NCBI GenBank assembly: GCA_028564925.1
Contig: CM053030.1
Span: 409,701,738-409,765,737, forward strand
DNA length: 64,000 nucleotides
Source: Lithobates sylvaticus
Lineage: Eukaryota > Chordata > Amphibia > Anura > Ranidae
Reading direction: 5' to 3'
In this document: positions 1 to 11,820 of the stretch, one piece after another
Layout of the letters: each line of letters opens with the position of its first letter
How positions within the stretch are numbered: the stretch's first letter is position 1
Notes under the pieces: model-generated
What the model saw: the letters and a program-made list of their open reading frames with translations, nothing else
The model's database searches: none
Told to the model about the DNA's origin: nothing
Made by a program: the position numbers and the translations under genes

Positions 1-700
1 GTAATATATTATATCAGTGTTGAAACGTGGAACTCTGAAATTTTACTAAATGTATAGCCTCACATTTATAGGAACATGGAAAGGGAGAGCTTAGTATAAG
101 GATGTCAAAATATATATAGCATACTTCCTGTGTTTTCTATGTGTAAAAAAACAAAGTGGATATAGTTAGGTAACCACATGCTAGCAAATACTTTTGAAGA
201 TTTAGGGCACCTGTCATAGGGCATGCAAACAAATCATGTTTTTAGATGCAAAACAGGTATTGTGGTATTCCATTTGTTGGAAAACATTTTTCAAATCCTT
301 CCATTGACCTGATTTGCTTTTGCAGCTCTTACTGCACAGTGATTTTTGCATAAGAAAATTATCTCTACTTTCCTACCCCACTACTTATAATTTTTCCGAT
401 AAAAATGTGTTTGAAATTCAAATGATTGGGAAAGCATTCCCTAACGGAAAGAAAACAACCTAAAAGTGAACAAAAATTCAGTGCACACTGAAAACCCACA
501 CAAATCGCTTGAAATTAATTCAATTCATTATAAATACTGGACAGACAAGACATGACAATTAAGGGCCATCTGCAACTGTTTAGAAGCAGATATTTAATAG
601 TCTTGATTCAAACTGATTTTTTTCTGCTTTTTCAAACCCAGATATTACCTTTTAAAAGTAGTAGTGGCTCATTATTGTGCTGTACATAGTCTGTTAAGGA
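1..700. other. AT-rich sequence with no recognised gene
   Basis: I see no convincing coding exon, RNA gene or named repeat. The stretch is AT-rich. The short open frame at 632-853 on the minus strand has no recognisable domain. Confidence 0.5.
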
Positions 701-779
701 AAAATAGCTGTGGGAGGAACCCAGAAAACCGTAACCCCTACATGCTGCCTGCAGAAAACTACAGGAGGTAGCAGAGAGA

Positions 780-825
780 AGACCAGTCACTCTATACAAG
801 AAGAGAAAGCAGCAGTGACTGGTCT
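780..825. repeat. 12-bp perfect inverted repeat (hairpin) before the minisatellite
   Basis: AGACCAGTCACT at 780-791 is the exact reverse complement of AGTGACTGGTCT at 814-825, with a 22-nt loop between. It lies just before the 33-bp array. Its role is unknown. Confidence 0.6.
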
Positions 826-844
826 TTATTGCAGGAACTCTGCA

Positions 845-1480
845 CCGAGGCAAAGCCTGGTGACCTGCTGTCCTCTGCCAAGCCTGCCGCTTGTGACATG
901 CCGTCCTCTGCCAAGCCTGTCGCTGCTGACCTGCCGTCCGCTGCCAAGCCCGCTGCTGGTGATCTGCTGTCTGCTGCCAAGCCTGATGCTGGTGACCTGC
1001 TGTCTGCTGCCAAGTCTGCTGCTGGTGACCTGCTGTCCTCTACCAAGTCTGCCACTGGTGACCTGCCATCTGCTGCCAAGCTTGCTGCTGGTGACCCGCT
1101 GTCCACTGCCAAGCCTGCAATTGGTGACCTGCTGCCAAGTCTGCCGCTGGTGACCTGCCATCTGCTGCTAAGTCTACCGCTGGTGACCTGCTATCTACTG
1201 CCAAGCTTGCCGCTGGTGACCTGCCGTCCGCTGCCAAGCCTGCCGCTGGTGACCTGCTATCCGCTGCCAATCCTGTCATTGGTGACCTCCTGTCCGCTGC
1301 CAAGCTTGCCTCTGGTAAACCACTGTCTTCTGTCAAGCCTGCTTGTGATCTTCTGCCAGCCACCCAGCCAGACTATGCTGATTCCCAGGCTGCCGCCAAG
1401 CCTGCATATGCTGATTCCAGGGCTGCCACACAGCCAGACTACTCTGATTCCCAGGCTGCCACCCAGCCGTACTCTGTTGA
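845..1480 (+). repeat. 33-bp minisatellite with coding-like 11-residue repeat
   Basis: About fifteen imperfect copies of a 33-bp unit (core GCCAAGCCTGCCGCTGGTGA) run from about 845 to 1370. Because 33 is divisible by three, several frames stay open. The + frame starting at 829 reads as repeats of the type SAAKPAAGDLL, and near 1133 a shorter unit shifts this frame. From about 1330 another frame reads variants of ATQPDYADSQA before a stop near 1558. The sequence before the array (TTTATTGCAGG near 826) resembles a splice acceptor, so this could be a repeat-bearing exon or a retroelement gag-like low-complexity region. No homologue is recognised, and a plain expanded minisatellite is equally possible. 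Confidence 0.7.
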
Positions 1481-1732
1481 TGGGGTACTCAGCCAGCCTC
1501 CAGACCCCAGCAGTGGGGCACCCAGTCGGCTTCCAGGCTCTGACAGTGGGGCATGTTGAAGCGTCCAGGGGCCACTCCTTAAAGAAGAAGAAAACCCATC
1601 CATAAAACAGCATTTACAGCACGTGCTGCAAATATAACACTCCCATTGGTTGTGCTCCCAACCAAACTGTCAAACAGTCCAGTGGCTGGTGTCATAACTG
1701 ATCACATGTGCAGCATCATGGCAGATGTAGAT

Positions 1733-2215
1733 TAACCACTTAAAGTGGAGGGCCACCCTAAAAAAAAAAAGAGCATTAAAATTCTTTAAAAAATAAAACA
1801 TTTGAAAAAAAATCCCTGTTGCTAGGCAGTCTTCCTAATCTGCCTCCTTCCTACTCCGCGGTGATCTTCGGTCTTCTGTCCTCCTTCGCAATGTCTTCTG
1901 GGTAATGGGGCGCGCTGTGTTCTGGGAACTGTGTGTTCCCTAACACAGCGCGTCCCATTCACAAAGTGCCATGCGACTCGCGCATGCGCAGTAGGAAACG
2001 GGCAGTGAAGCCGTAAAGCTCCACTGCCTGTTTCCCTTAGTGAGGATGGAGGCGAGGGACATGTCGGCCTCGGCGGCCGACATCGCGGGCGCCCTGGGAG
2101 GGTAAGTGTACTTATTAAAAGTCAGCAGCTACTTTTTTTTTAGCTGCTGACTTTTAAAAAAAAAAAAATTTCAGCTGAAACACCAGTTAAAGGACAGGGC
2201 CTATTTTTCAAACTT
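1733..2215. repeat. Unclassified hairpin-bearing repeat (family D)
   Basis: The segment begins near TTAACCACTTAAAGTGGAGG and holds two strong hairpins. One pairs GCGCGCTGTGTT with AACACAGCGCG around 1911-1951. The other pairs AAAAGTCAGCAGCTA with TAGCTGCTGACTTTT around 2115-2157. The layout suggests a non-autonomous DNA transposon, but the right end and target duplication are not clear. Confidence 0.4.
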
Positions 2216-2339
2216 GTTGTTTACAAGTTAAAATCTATTTTTTTTTTTGCTAGAAAATTACTTAGAACCCCTAAACATTATATATTTTTTGTTTTCTAAT
2301 ACCCTAGAGAATAAAATAGCGGTCGTTGCAATACTTTCT

Positions 2340-2625
2340 GTCACACCGTATTTGCGCAGCGGTTTTACAGGCGCACTTTTTTTCGAAAAAAAATCACTTT
2401 TTTTAATTAAAAAATAAGAAATCAGTAAAGTTAGCCCAATTCTTTTTTATATTGTGAAAGATGATGTTATGCCGAGTAAATTGATACCCAATATGTCACG
2501 CTTCAAAGTTGTGCCCGCTCGTGGAATAGTGACAAATTTTTACCCTAAAAAATCTCCATATACGACATTTAAAAAATTCTACAGGTTGCATGTTTTAAGT
2601 TACAGAGGAGTTAGGCAAAGATGGC
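2340..2625. repeat. Family B interspersed repeat, fragment
   Basis: This fragment is a diverged copy, in one or other orientation, of the sequences at 55040-55270, 57117-57350 and 60885-61210. Shared motifs are GATGATGTTATGCCGAGTAA, CATGTTTTAAGTTACAGAGG and the phrase around TTGCGCAGCGG. No coding potential is seen. The superfamily is unknown. Confidence 0.65.
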
Positions 2626-2670
2626 AGCTTCCTTGGCTTAAAACGATAGGGGGGTTTACTTACACTTTAA

Positions 2671-3659
2671 CCACTTGCCGACCGGCGCACACAGATGTAC
2701 GTCGACAGAATGGCACGTACAGGCAGGAGGGCGTATATATAAGTCCCTCCTTTCTGCCTGTCCGTGCCATCGGGAGCGCGCCGGGAGCGGCGCGCTCCCG
2801 CGCCGGTCGGGACCCCCGTGAGTCCGATCGCGGTCCCCGCGGACTCGATCGCCGCGGGGACATCCGCGATCGTCTCACGGGACGGCTGAACGGGGAGATG
2901 CCGAGATAAACAGCATCTCCCCGTTCTGCCTAGCAACTAGTGACGCCGATCTCTGCTCCCTGTGATTGGAGCAGAGATCAGCATTCACTAGCTGACAGCC
3001 ACGCCCCCCCACAGTAAGAAACACACCCCTAGGCCTACTTAACCCCTACACTGCCCTCTTGTGGTTAACCCCTAAACTGCCAGTGTCATTTTTACAGGAA
3101 TCAATGCATTTAAATAGCATTAATTGCTGTAAAAATGACAATGGTCCCAAAAATGTGTCAAAAATGTCCGATGTGTCCGCCATAATGTCGCAGTCACAAA
3201 AAAAATCGCAGATCTCCGCCATTACTAATAAAAAAAAAAATTATTAATAAAAATGCTATAAAACTATCCCCTATCTTGTAAACGCTATAACTTCTGCGCA
3301 AACCGATCAATAATCGCTTATTGCGATTTTTTTTACCAAAAATATGTAGAATACGTATCGGCCTAAACTGAGGAAAAAAAAATTTTTTAATATATTTTTT
3401 GGGGATATTTATTATAGCAAAAAGTAAAAAATAATGCATTTTTTTCAAAATTGTCGCTCTATTTTTGTTTATAGCACAAAAAATAAAAACCGCAGGGGCG
3501 ATCAAATACCCTAGCTCTATTTGTGGGAAAAAAAGGACGTCAATTTTGTTTGGGAGCCACGTCGCACGACCGTGCAATTGTCAGTTAAATCGACGCAGTG
3601 CCGAATCGCAAAAAAGGGGCCTGGTCCTTTGGCTGCAAATTGGTCCGGTCTGAAAGTGG
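2671..3659 (+). mobile_element. TTAA-flanked non-autonomous DNA transposon (family C), full copy
   Basis: TTAA stands at 2667-2670 and 3660-3663. The ends start CCACTTGCCGACCGG and finish CCGGTCTGAAAGTGG, an imperfect terminal inverted repeat. The element is 989 bp and non-coding; the open frames inside it are chance frames in repeat DNA. TTAA duplications are typical of piggyBac and Kolobok superfamilies, and I cannot choose between them. Other copies are at 22828-23776, 11822-14500, 30342-38345 and 52371-54785. Confidence 0.75.
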
Positions 3660-3663
3660 TTAA

Positions 3664-4200
3664 GGGGAGAACTGTTAGGACTAAGATCGCCTGCTGGTGG
3701 TACTGTGGTTCTCTGGGCGGAAAGCTGTCATTTTAGTGTCCACCAGCAGGTGTCTCCCAGCAGTCAGCAGGTTCCAGCGAGCGTGCTCCACCTGGCCACA
3801 CCTGCTGGGAGGGTACTTAAATTCCACCTTTGCTACTGCGCCTGATGGTTTTGGCTGCTCTTGCCCTTGTCCTGCATCTAGTATCCTGCTGCCTTGCTCC
3901 CACCCCAGTTTTGTATTTCCCTTTTCCATATGCTCCCTGATCTCCCCTGCCTTGTGTGTTTCTCATTTGTATGTATATGCAGTAGTTATTGTGTTTAGGT
4001 TGCTGGTTAGGCATTTTGTCATTTCGTTTTGATTTTCATGTGTTCTCATGTTTATTGCTGTTGGTGTGTGGTTATTGTTCACTGTAAATAAATTTCACTT
4101 TAAAGATACTGACATTTTGTGTAGTATTAATTCCACTTCTATTTGTGATACCTTGTTTGCCACTGTGTCCAATAATCCTCTGATAAAGTAGAAGTTCAGC
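3664..4200. other. Unclassified interspersed sequence, possibly LTR-like
   Basis: No gene is recognised. The stretch has a stem (GCCTGCTGGTGG with CCACCAGCAGG, about 3689-3752) and an AATAAA signal near 4086. A start of the form TGTTAGGAC near 3671 recalls an LTR, but I found no matching CA end or target duplication. Confidence 0.3.
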
Positions 4201-4202
4201 CT

Positions 4203-4633
4203 AAAAATTAATACACACGATCAGAAATTCGGCCAGCAAAAGACCGATGAGAGCTTTTGGTCGGCAAATGCGACCGTGTGTATGCTCCATCGGACTTTTG
4301 CTGGCCGAATTCCAGCCAGCAAAAGATTGAGAGCATGTTCTCAATTCTTCAGTCGGAAATAGTTCTGATCGGAATTTCTGATCGTCTGTAGCAATTCCCA
4401 CGCGCAAAATTCCTACGCATGCTCGGAAACAATTCGACGCATGCTCGGAAGCATTGAACAAATTTTCTTGGCTCGTCGTGGTGTTGTACGTCACCACGTT
4501 CTTGACGGTCGAAAGTTCAGCAAACTTTTGTGTGACCGTGTGTATGCAAGCCAAGTTTGAGCGGAATTCCGTCTGAAAAAAACATCAAAGATTTGCTGAC
4601 GGAAAATCCGCTCGTGTGTACGTGGCAAAAATC
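4203..4633. mobile_element. Degenerate PIF/Harbinger MITE
   Basis: The terminal and internal phrases match the cleaner copy at 19066-19491: ACACACGATCAGAAATT at the left, CGTGTGTACGTGGCA at the right, and ATTCCTACGCATGCTCGG inside. It is non-coding and more diverged than the other Harbinger MITEs here, so it is probably older. Confidence 0.7.
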
Positions 4634-5419
4634 TACTGGCAGCCACATTCTAGCCTTGTACACACGATCAGACTTTCCGACAACAAAACCGTGGAGTTTT
4701 GACCTAAGGGTGTTGGCTCAAACTTGTCTTGCATACACACAGTCACACAAATGTTGGCCAACAATTACAGTACAAACCTAGTGATGTACTAGTTGTGCTA
4801 CATGGTTTTTCAGCTCTTTAACGCCACCCTTTGGGCTCCTTCTGCTAATTTTGTAGTTAGTAGAAGTTTGGTGAGTGTTGATTCGTGCTTTTCTTTTTGT
4901 GTTTTTCATTTATCGCTTTTCATTTCGTGCTTTTCAGTTAGTTTCTGAGCGGCCGTTTGTCACCCAGACAATCAGCTGGAAACAGAGGAGATAACATGTT
5001 ATTTATTATTGGCCTTGGAGTTATTGCTTCGACATTTTTTTGGTTGAATAATGATTTGATTTGGTAAATTTTCTATATTTTTGGATGCATAGAATGCACT
5101 TTCTGGTTATTTTCTATTGGCAGATAGCATGTCTAATTTTTTTTTTTGCACAATAAAAAAATTGTGGAGGGTCTGTGTGACCCCAGAAAGGTATGGGTTA
5201 TACTACAACATTAATACAACCAAAGAATTTCTTCTTTATTTTTTATTTCCTGTTGCCTATGTTTGTTTAAACTCTAGGACATCTATTACAATCCCCCTCT
5301 TGCGGCGGGAGGCTGTCACTGCCCCCCTCTTACATGGCGGATACACTCGCAAGTCGGCTGGCCGGCTGGCGAGTCTGCCCGATACTTGGTCGGGCGACCA
5401 AACTTTACTTCCACCTACA

Positions 5420-7095
5420 TTATCTAAAAATAATAAAACGTGCAGCGCTTATATGGTTCAATATATCAAGAAGATATAAGAAGAAGAGTGTCCCTGTTTT
5501 GCACAAAGCAACATAGGAGAATGAAGACCTATGGGCAACAATGCATAACAGGTGAAACTTATACTGAGGAGATCACTCGTGTATCGTGAGTGAAAAAGAA
5601 GGGAGGATTTAGCAACCTATATCACAAGGTGTAAACCCAAATATTACGTGATGACAAACTACCATAGTTAGTGTGAGTGTCTAGTGCTCACGGTTTTAAA
5701 CTATATATCCATAAATCGTGCTGAAATATAGTGTGGAAAATAAACCAGCAAGAATACTCATGCGGTTTTAGGTTTAGATATGAATGTGTGAATAAAAAAT
5801 TGATTAATGTAAAAATGTTAGGAGAGGGCGGATTGTTACACCGTCCTGTTATGGTAGTGAAATATAGTAAATGTGTACATTAAAAGTGTAATTTTAATGT
5901 GATTAATATTCGCCTAAAACAGTTGTACAAAACTATGTTAGTGTTTGCTTAGAACTCAGCGTCTACACAGTAAACCATGCAGTCAGGTTCAAATGAGCAC
6001 CAAATAATTTCTTATAAAGAGTGCAGTTATCAAATGTAAAACCTTTAGGCTATGCGTTTTTTGTGAGAAATCGCATCATTGCAACCAAAGATATAAATAC
6101 GGATCTCAAGATGAGAAAAGAAACAAATATGAATATCAAGATAAAAAAAAAAAAAAAAGCAGTACACTATGAACAAGTGGTGATACAAATGTTCAGTATA
6201 CTCCCGAGGGGGTATAATTTTAGACCTAAATATGCAGTGTCAAAAATTAGCAGGGCATAAAATGCAGAGAAATTGACAAGATAAAATGAAGGGAATGGTA
6301 GGTATGTTGAAAGGAGCACTGTCCTCTGAGAGAAGACTCCTCGGATCTGTGATCAACCGAGTTATAATATGTACAGAGATAAAACACTTATAGTCCACAA
6401 GGTAAAAGTGTGATTCTGCTATTATCACTGTATTAAAACCATTACATTCTACCCGTAGTACTATATTAGTCCAAAGAAGATCATATCAATGACATTAATA
6501 TAAAGTTCTATCAGGAGACCGTAGAGTGATGGAAAACACTGTGATGGTATAGTCCCCTGAGACTCCCAAGGGGTCGTGATAGAATGTGCTTTCAAGCTGA
6601 TTCAATCTTCTCTAAGACAACTTATTCTCTGGATATATAAACAAGAAATGGTGAGGGTACCCTTACCAGATCAGGTGGACTTACAGACCTCTCGGTGGTG
6701 AGTCAAACGAGCATGTACCGGATCCACCGGATATATCAGGAAGGTGGTGTGGACGATCGTGTTCTCTGGAGGGGTTCCTTTTCTTGGGTAACCGGTACCC
6801 CTGATACTCACCCCCAGCAATTTCTCCAATCTCGAGATGGAAGGGTGGGAAAGAAGAGGCTTTTGGTCGCACTCTCCAGCATGGATGGCTCAAAAGAGAA
6901 AAAAAGGAAAAAAGGGGAGGCAACTCCTCATAGTGTAACTCCAAGGTAAAGAGTTTTTTTATTTTTTGGGATATTTCAATCTCAGCAAACAATAAAATAT
7001 TAAAAAAAAGCTTTTTCTAAAAAGGCACAGGTAAAATCTTCTCGTGGCTTAGGCAAGCATTCAACCCTACATGTTTCGCCTGCATAGGCTTCAAC
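5420..7095 (-). repeat. Family A unclassified repeat, reverse copy
   Basis: Read on the minus strand it starts with GAAGCCTATGCAGGCGAAAC and runs through an AATAAA-rich stretch, ACTATGAGGAGTTGCCTCC, and GAGGTCTGTAAGTCCACCTG, to an AAGCGCTGCAC end near 5420. The same blocks, in the same order, occur at 55873-57113 and more loosely at 17740-18915. No protein is recognised. Confidence 0.6.
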
Positions 7096-9100
7096 TGGGG
7101 TACATAAGGAAGGCATTCGACACGGTGTCCTGGCCCTACCTAGACTACATTCTTAAACGCTGGGGCTTCGGCCCACATTTTTTACAATGGGTAAACTCCC
7201 TTTATAATCAACCACAAGCATATATCAGGTATTCAGGATTTCGCTCTGACTCTTTCTCTATAACAAGAGGTACTAGACAGGGATGCCCCCTTTCCCCTTT
7301 AATTTTTGCACTAGCTATCGAACCATTGGCAGCTCTGATCCGCTCAAATGTCGACATTAAAGGACTAGAAATAGCCTCCACCTCACATAAAATTTGTCTG
7401 TTCACGGATGATGCACTCCTATTCGTAACATCGCCCCCACACTACCCTTCCCAATCTTATCCACACCTTAGATAAATTTGCCTCCATATCAGGTCTAGAA
7501 GTCAATCAAGCAAAATCTAAAGCCCTCAATGTGTCTCTTTCACCCCAAGAAATCTCCCACCTACAACTAAACTTCCCCCTCACTTGGTCTACCACTTCAC
7601 TCCCATACCTAGGCATAAAACTGACGGAAAAACCCAACTTCGCTATACCAAGCCAACTACCTCCCCATGTTGGCATAACTGTCGTCTCTGTTAGACACCT
7701 GGAAACCTCTATGTGTCTCCTGGTTAGGCCGGATAGCAGCTGTTAAAATGTCCCTGCTCCCTAAGCACTTATACCTGTACAGAGTCCTCCCAATTAGCGT
7801 CCCCTCTTACTTTCACAGAATTATCCAATCTAGAGTCTTCAAATACATTTGGGGCACCACCAAGCCCAGGGTCCCGAGAACTATTCTCCTTCGACACAAG
7901 CTACACGGAGGCCTGGGTATCCCAAATTTCACTAAATATTACCACGCAGCCCAATTGGCCCAGCTTACCCTATTACACGCACTCACAGAAATTCCAAAAT
8001 GGGTCTCCCTCGAAGCTATAGACCTCTACCCTCTGACAGTTGATAATATACTATGGTTACCCCCTTCTGTCCGAGGCACTATAGTCAATCCCATCACCTG
8101 TCACTCCTTAAAAATTTGGGACAGACTAAGTAAACACTTTAGACTGATCTCTCCGCATAACCCCCTACTATCCTTCCTACACCACCCTTCTTTCTACCCA
8201 GCCTACTCTGAACCTGGCACCTTCTCTTGTTGGTCGCAGGCGGGTATAACGAGAATTTGCGACCTTACCACTAACTCCACTTTTAAGACATTCACGGACC
8301 TTCAGTCCAGTGCCAAACTCCCGCCCTCGGAATCTTTCCGATATCTCCAAGTGATCCACTTTGCCAAAACTATAGTCGGTCCTAGCACTGGCTTGAACAC
8401 TCAATCTCTATATGAAAAAATATGCACGGCAGACCCCCACGCCCCAGGTATTATATCTAACCTGTATAATCACTTCTCCACACCAACTGCTGACCTTCCT
8501 CATTATGCTGCACAGTGGTCCAAAGACCTACATATATCCCTTACCCCTGAAGAGTGGTCCGACATTTGGGCCACTACCAAATCTTCTTCCCAAAATGTGG
8601 TAGCACTCGAAACAAATTATAAAGTATTAATGCGCTGGTACCTGGTTCCAGCAAGAATATCTAAATTCATCCCGAACTACCCATCACACTGTTTCCGAGG
8701 TTACAGTGAATATGGCACCCACTTCCATATCTGGTGGTCCTGTCAGATAGCCCAACAATTTTGGGCGGTTATCTTCCAAATGATCTCCACAATACTGCAT
8801 GAGACAGTGCCCCCAGACCCTGCCCTGGCTCTAATTAATCATGTTCAAGGAGAATACACTAGAAGTCAGATCAGCCTCCTCCTCCAGCTGACCACTGCAG
8901 CCAAACAAACCATCGCTAAGGCATGGAAAACCCCAAAACTCCACATAGCGGAAATGAAGAATAGAGTAACCCAAGCCATGATCCACAGTAAAATTGAGGC
9001 CACAATACTAGATCAGGTCCCTCGGCACACTAAAATATGGACCCCTTGGGTGGACAATTTTTTGCCCCCAGATTTTGATCCCAATCTCCTTATCCCATGA
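7096..9100 (+). pseudogene. L1-type ORF2 fragment (reverse transcriptase and C-terminal region)
   Basis: An L1-like ORF2 from within the reverse transcriptase domain to the C terminus. The first part (to 7475) has KAFDTVSW, TRQGCPLSP and the catalytic box as FTDD, where YADD is usual. The middle (7531-7746) carries FPLTWSTTSLPYLGIKL. The third part (7748-9100, 450 residues) has KYIWGTTKPRV and GGLGIPNF and the C-terminal WWSC segment typical of L1 ORF2. The three parts lie in three different frames, so at least two frameshifts separate them. Endonuclease and the N-terminal RT portion are missing because of 5' truncation. Confidence 0.85.
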
Positions 9101-9590
9101 TCTGCGATTCATCCCTACCGCTTTACATAGCGGTTCCCTCGGCCTCACCGCGGCCTCGCCGACACCGATCCCCTCCCACCCCTCATGCCCTCCCCTCTTC
9201 CTTCTCTCCTCTATATCTTTCCTTCCCCCGTCCCTCCTTCCCTTTTCCACAAACTCTACTTGAACCTCCTGTTCACTTACTTCTCCAACAAGAACAAGCC
9301 TTCATGGCTATGATTTCATATAATAGATACCCTAGGAACTAGTACCAAGTTCGTTATACTATGTTGGCGTAGTCCTAGGAACTTCTCCTGCTGATACATG
9401 CTGACCCCATCGTGATAATATACCCCCCCCCCCCATGCTTATCAGCAACCAATGATAGCACTTACCTTACTTTTCCTCTGATGTTTTGTAATGAATGTAC
9501 TTTGTATGCAACGTGAATGATGTTTAGTCACCGTTTCTGACTACTTCTTGTTGTACTCTGTATTTTGTTCTAAATAAAAACCTTTGAAAG
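9101..9590 (+). other. LINE 3'UTR and A-rich tail
   Basis: Non-coding sequence between the ORF2 stop and the target duplication. It contains pyrimidine-rich and C-rich runs (9422-9434) and a terminal AATAAAAACC signal at about 9573. Short open frames here have no domain. Confidence 0.6.
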
Positions 9591-9682
9591 TAAAAAAATT
9601 GTGGAGAATAATACTTTTACTTCAAATGACAGTTTGGGAGTAGGCAGTTACATTTTAAAAAATAAAATGTAAAATTGACAAG

Positions 9683-10052
9683 TGTAATGGAAATTTGTAA
9701 GTTCTGTATATAATTGTATTCTATTTTGTATATATTGCACACTGCCCTCACTGTGCACACGGCACTAATAATGTTTTCAGTACATGTTTACATTCTTTCG
9801 AGTCCTGATTAGAATAAGCCTGCCTATGATACACCCCTTGTTACCATAAATGAACAATTGTAATATTAATGTGATACCTACGTAATCATGTGTATAAAAC
9901 CCCTGAATTGCGTCATAATAAAGGAGAACGGTTATTTGGAAAGATGCTGAGCGTATCTTTTGTGTCTGTTCCCTACTGCAGTAGTTATTATTAATTTGGA
10001 ACCACTAATCAATATGAGGATAGGAGTTGCCTATCTATAAATTGCCAGGACA
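9683..10052 (+). mobile_element. Solo LTR, 370 bp, 4-bp target duplication CAAG
   Basis: It starts TGTAATGG and ends CCAGGACA, and is flanked by CAAG at 9679-9682 and 10053-10056. The empty site is seen in the related Harbinger near 37556 (AACAAGGGGCACCAAC). Inside are a TATAAAA box near 9894 and an AATAAAGGAG poly(A) signal near 9918. A 4-bp duplication fits gammaretrovirus-like elements. It is a fossil with no internal region left. Confidence 0.75.
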
Positions 10053-10528
10053 CAAGGGACACCAACATAGTTGTATCTTTGTTCTTAACAACTATGGGAT
10101 AATGGTGTTGTGGTAATTTGCACAAATAAAAAAAAAGCCTTTGAAAATTTGTTTGCAAAAACACCATCAGTGTCACCAGCAAAGCAGCTTCATTATTATC
10201 CCATTATAAAGAAGAAGAGAATTGTGCGCTGCATTTGGAGATTTCATAACTTACCACATCACGAATGTTAATTCTCCATTACAAACACTAGTTTACAAGA
10301 CCGACGCTTCTGCTTCCGAGCATGCATGTTTGTACTTTGGACTTTTGGCTGATAGGCATGTGTACACACGCTTGGAAAATCCAACAACACACATTTGTTG
10401 GCGGAAAATTTGAGAACATGCTAGCCAATGTTTGTTGGCGGAAAGTCCGACAACAAATGTCCGATGGAGCATACACACAAGCCAACAAGCTCACATCCAA
10501 CATTTCCCATCAGAAAATCTCATCGACT

Positions 10529-10803
10529 AATCTATCTAACCCTGTAAAGCAAAAATTGCTATACATACTTTTTCTGCAACTGATCTGGTCCAGTCTCCAG
10601 CGGCAGATGCTGTGTTCAAGAGACAGCCGACAATGGGTTGGAAATGCCTGGGAAGTGACATCACCCATAGACTTACTATAGGGCTTCCATTGTCAGCTGC
10701 CTCTTCTGCATCCGCCTACACAGAAAAGTCGCCGCTGACAGCTCAGCTGCAGAAAAGGTAAGTATAGTGGTTTTTGCTTTACAGAGTTAGATAGATTAGT
10801 CTT
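10529..10803. mobile_element. Palindromic MITE
   Basis: The left arm CTAATCTATCTAACCCTGTA is mirrored by the right arm ending TTACAGAGTTAGATAGATTA. The arms extend for about 60 bp, so the whole element can fold back. It is non-coding and its superfamily is not assigned. Confidence 0.7.
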
Positions 10804-10855
10804 AGAATATGGCTGAAGTAGATTTTAGTCAGTTTTAGGCTCACTTCTACTTTAA

Positions 10856-11236
10856 GGCCCCTTTCACACTGGGGCGGTGGGTGTGCCAATTTCGCTGCAC
10901 TATTCGGCTGCTAGCGGGGCACTTTTACCACCCCCCGCACGCTAGCGACGAGAAAGGGTTAAAACCACTGCAAAGCGCTGCTGCAGCAGCGCTATGCCGG
11001 CGGTATAGCCGTGCTGCACCATTGATTTCAATGGGAAGGAGCGGTGAAGGAGCACTGTATACACCGCTCCTTCAAGGCTCCAAAGATGCTGCTAGCGTCC
11101 TGCCAGCGCACCACTCCAGTGCGAAAGCCCTCGGGGCTTTCGCACTGGAGACACACCAGCGGCTCTTTCAGGGCACTTTGCAGGCGCTATTTTTAGAGCT
11201 GTATCGTCTGCATAGCGCCTCAGTGTGAAAGGGCTC
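10856..11236. mobile_element. MITE with CCCTTTCACACTG inverted ends
   Basis: The left end GGCCCCTTTCACACTGGGGCGG and the right end CAGTGTGAAAGGGCTC form inverted repeats. TTAA stands at the left (10852-10855) with a weaker match at the right. It is GC-rich inside with internal palindromes around GCGCTGC. A relative with the same ends is at 49248-49628. Confidence 0.65.
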
Positions 11237-11249
11237 TAAGTTAGTTTAA

Positions 11250-11820
11250 TAAAACATGCTGCAATGTAGCTGGTACAGGGCACATAATATGAATTTATGC
11301 ACAAACACAGATTCATGAATACAATAAAATGTACAAAACCTTAATATTAAAAACCTACTAATGTAGTGTCTAAAGTTGACATACATGCAAAAAGTCCACT
11401 GGTATTGTGAAACACCTACAGAAAACACTTTTTATGTTCCACCTATGTATTTTGGTAGGTAAAAGGAGATATCTAGAATAAACATACTTTAATGCTGTAC
11501 CGCAAGTTGTGTATTAAACAGAAAGCTAGTAAATGTACAGATATGCAAAAATAATATCAAGAGAACTTGCTGTCTAATGATTAAACGCATGCAGTATAAA
11601 AAAGGCTTATCAGTACAGGTAAACAAGTAGGTGTCCTACAAAGGAAAAGATGTGCAAGAGAACTGGAAGGAGGAAGATCTTTTATTACAAAGGTGCTTTT
11701 TAGCTTCCTCATTTGAGAATAGAATGTACTCTTTTTTTGGATGTAATGAAGTAAAAACAGCACACATAGTACACACAAACACTGGTTAGGCACACATTTA
11801 ACCCTTTGATTGTCCTAGAT
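11250..11820. other. AT-rich sequence, nothing recognised
   Basis: No gene, RNA or repeat boundary is visible. The short open frames on the minus strand lack domains. Confidence 0.4.

Larger units (their letters stand above)
5170..9590 (+). mobile_element. 5'-truncated L1-type LINE insertion with unusual 5' part
   Basis: TAAAAAAATTGTGGAG occurs at 5154-5169 and again at 9591-9606, giving a 16-bp target duplication that includes some of the A tail. The 3' part (7096-9590) is L1-type ORF2 plus 3'UTR ending in AATAAA and an A-rich tail. The 5' part (5170-7095) is not L1. Most of it is a minus-strand copy of the unclassified family A repeat. Either L1 reverse transcriptase switched templates, or family A was inserted at the truncated 5' end. 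Confidence 0.75.
4653..10526 (+). mobile_element. Harbinger deletion derivative, interrupted by a LINE and a solo LTR
   Basis: The left part (GTACACACGATCAGACTTTC, then the phrase GGGCTCCTTCTGCT near 4839) matches the transposase-side end and 5'UTR of the Harbinger at 30585-38210. The right part (10060-10526) matches the opposite end, including the GCGCTGCATT phrase and CCGATGGAGCATACACA. No transposase, SANT or MADF sequence survives, so this is a non-autonomous relative. A LINE (5170-9590) and a solo LTR (9683-10052) are inserted in it. The outermost right terminus appears cut off by the palindromic MITE at 10529. Confidence 0.6.

Noticed and set aside
710-1161. Additional open frames on both strands in the 33-bp array
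   Set aside because: A 33-bp unit keeps any stop-free frame open. At most one frame could be real, and none is shown to be.
2454-2936. Open frames of 89-151 residues on both strands
   Set aside because: They span the junction of family B and family C repeats and have no domain.
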